From assembly GCA_964568875.1 (NCBI GenBank), contig CAZMSH010000003.1, positions 1 to 64,000 on the forward strand: a DNA stretch of 64,000 bases, given 5' to 3'. A program made the position numbers and the translations under genes. Positions 63,478 to 64,000 of this stretch are shown here, piece by piece; the stretch's first letter is position 1; every line of letters starts with the position of its first letter. Under the pieces are notes generated by a model. It was given only the letters and a program-made list of their open reading frames with translations. It was not told the origin of the DNA and ran no database searches. Origin of the DNA: SLNP01 sp964568875. GTDB lineage: Bacteria; Bacteroidota; Bacteroidia; Bacteroidales; VadinHA17.

Positions 63478-64000
63478 ATGATGATAACTGACAAATTTGT
63501 TGACCGCCACATCGGCCCCCGCGATGAGGAGATAGAGCTGATGCTGAAGTCTATGGGGATGAATTCACTTGACGAACTGATTAAAAAGAGTGTCCCCGGG
63601 GGAATTATGTATGATAAACCGTTGGATCTGCCTCCGGCTATGACCGAGTATGAATACCAGAATCATATCAGGAAGCTGGGAAAGGAAAACAAGGTTTTCA
63701 GGTCCTTTATGGGCCAGGGGTACTACAGTTCGGCAGTGCTTCCGGTAGTTGTAAGAAACGTACTTGAAAATCCATCCTGGTACACTTCCTACACTCCTTA
63801 TCAGGCTGAGATATCACAGGGTCGCCTTGAGGCTTTGCTTAATTTTCAGACAATGGTGACAGAGCTTACCGGTATGGAGATTGCTAATGCATCTCTCCTT
63901 GACGAGTCTACAGCAGCAGCTGAAGCAATGCTGATGATGTACGGTTCGCGTTCACGGGCAGCTGTCAAGGCAGGTGCCAACAAGTTTTTTGTTGACGAAG
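63478..64000 (+). CDS. gcvP: glycine dehydrogenase (decarboxylating), partial
   Basis: The first 174 codons of gcvP run off the window end. The translation starts MMITDKFVDRHIGPRDEEIE, followed by FMGQGYYSSAVLPVVVRN, NPSWYTSYTPYQAEISQGR and NASLLDESTAAAEAM, all hallmarks of the N-terminal half of the P-protein of the glycine cleavage system. Full length would be about 950 residues. The P-protein uses PLP to decarboxylate glycine and passes the aminomethyl group to GcvH. The upstream 175 bases hold no exact TAnnTTTG box. ATG at 63478 is preferred; the next codon is also ATG. Confidence 0.95.
   Translation, partial: MMITDKFVDRHIGPRDEEIELMLKSMGMNSLDELIKKSVPGGIMYDKPLDLPPAMTEYEYQNHIRKLGKENKVFRSFMGQGYYSSAVLPVVVRNVLENPSWYTSYTPYQAEISQGRLEALLNFQTMVTELTGMEIANASLLDESTAAAEAMLMMYGSRSRAAVKAGANKFFVDE

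Overview
The window looks like a chromosome segment of a Bacteroidota member, most likely Bacteroidales or a relative. The evidence is two SusC/SusD pairs, many lipoprotein signal peptides, DUF4251/DUF4294/DUF1735-type proteins, a protein with a type IX secretion C-terminal signal, and promoters of the Bacteroidetes form TTG-N19/20-TAnnTTTG. Genus cannot be resolved by eye. No rRNA, CRISPR array, prophage or insertion sequence was seen.

Layout. 1-16.3 kb: truncated tRNA-Gly, a two-domain M16 peptidase lipoprotein, tRNA-Leu(UAA), an alpha/beta hydrolase, an aldo/keto reductase, a membrane TPR protein, a DUF4251 protein, an acyltransferase plus CDP-alcohol phosphatidyltransferase pair, and a tight four-gene minus-strand operon (propeller lipoprotein, two outer-membrane barrel-like proteins, TPR-CHAT caspase-like lipoprotein). 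16.6-48.7 kb: a 32-kb L-arabinose locus with sodium/sugar symporter, araA, araR, araD, araB, two GH127 beta-L-arabinofuranosidases, two SusC/SusD pairs, a DUF1735 surface lipoprotein, a T9SS metallopeptidase carrying a left-handed beta-helix, a DUF5695-like protein, an aldose 1-epimerase and a GH51 alpha-L-arabinofuranosidase. 48.8-64 kb: an rRNA methylase, fhs, a GH2 beta-galactosidase, then mostly housekeeping or hypothetical genes (PHP phosphoesterase, POT-like transporter, zincin, DUF4294, elbB, thpR, sugar transferase, pcm, MBL hydrolase) and the start of gcvP.

How the arabinose locus should work (inference from families). Arabinose-containing glycans or glycopeptides are bound at the surface and imported by the SusCD pairs. 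GH127 and GH51 release beta- and alpha-linked L-arabinofuranose, the epimerase interconverts anomers, the symporter takes arabinose into the cytoplasm, and AraA/AraB/AraD convert it to D-xylulose 5-phosphate. The only regulator in the locus is a catalytically degenerate Nudix-type AraR. A repeated TGTA-N5-NACA motif lies in intergenic regions upstream of the symporter, araD, the first susC (twice) and GH51, and is a good candidate for its operator. Two beta-arabinofuranosidases next to a secreted metallopeptidase suggest hydroxyproline-rich plant glycoproteins (extensins, arabinogalactan proteins) as substrate.

The most unusual non-coding signal is a set of intergenic arrays with a strict 7-bp period. 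Their heptamers differ but look related (TNACCGG, CCYGATA, CGGTRAA, TTTACGA, ATATCAG/ATTTTGG). Two of them are part of a longer composite repeat with three conserved blocks.
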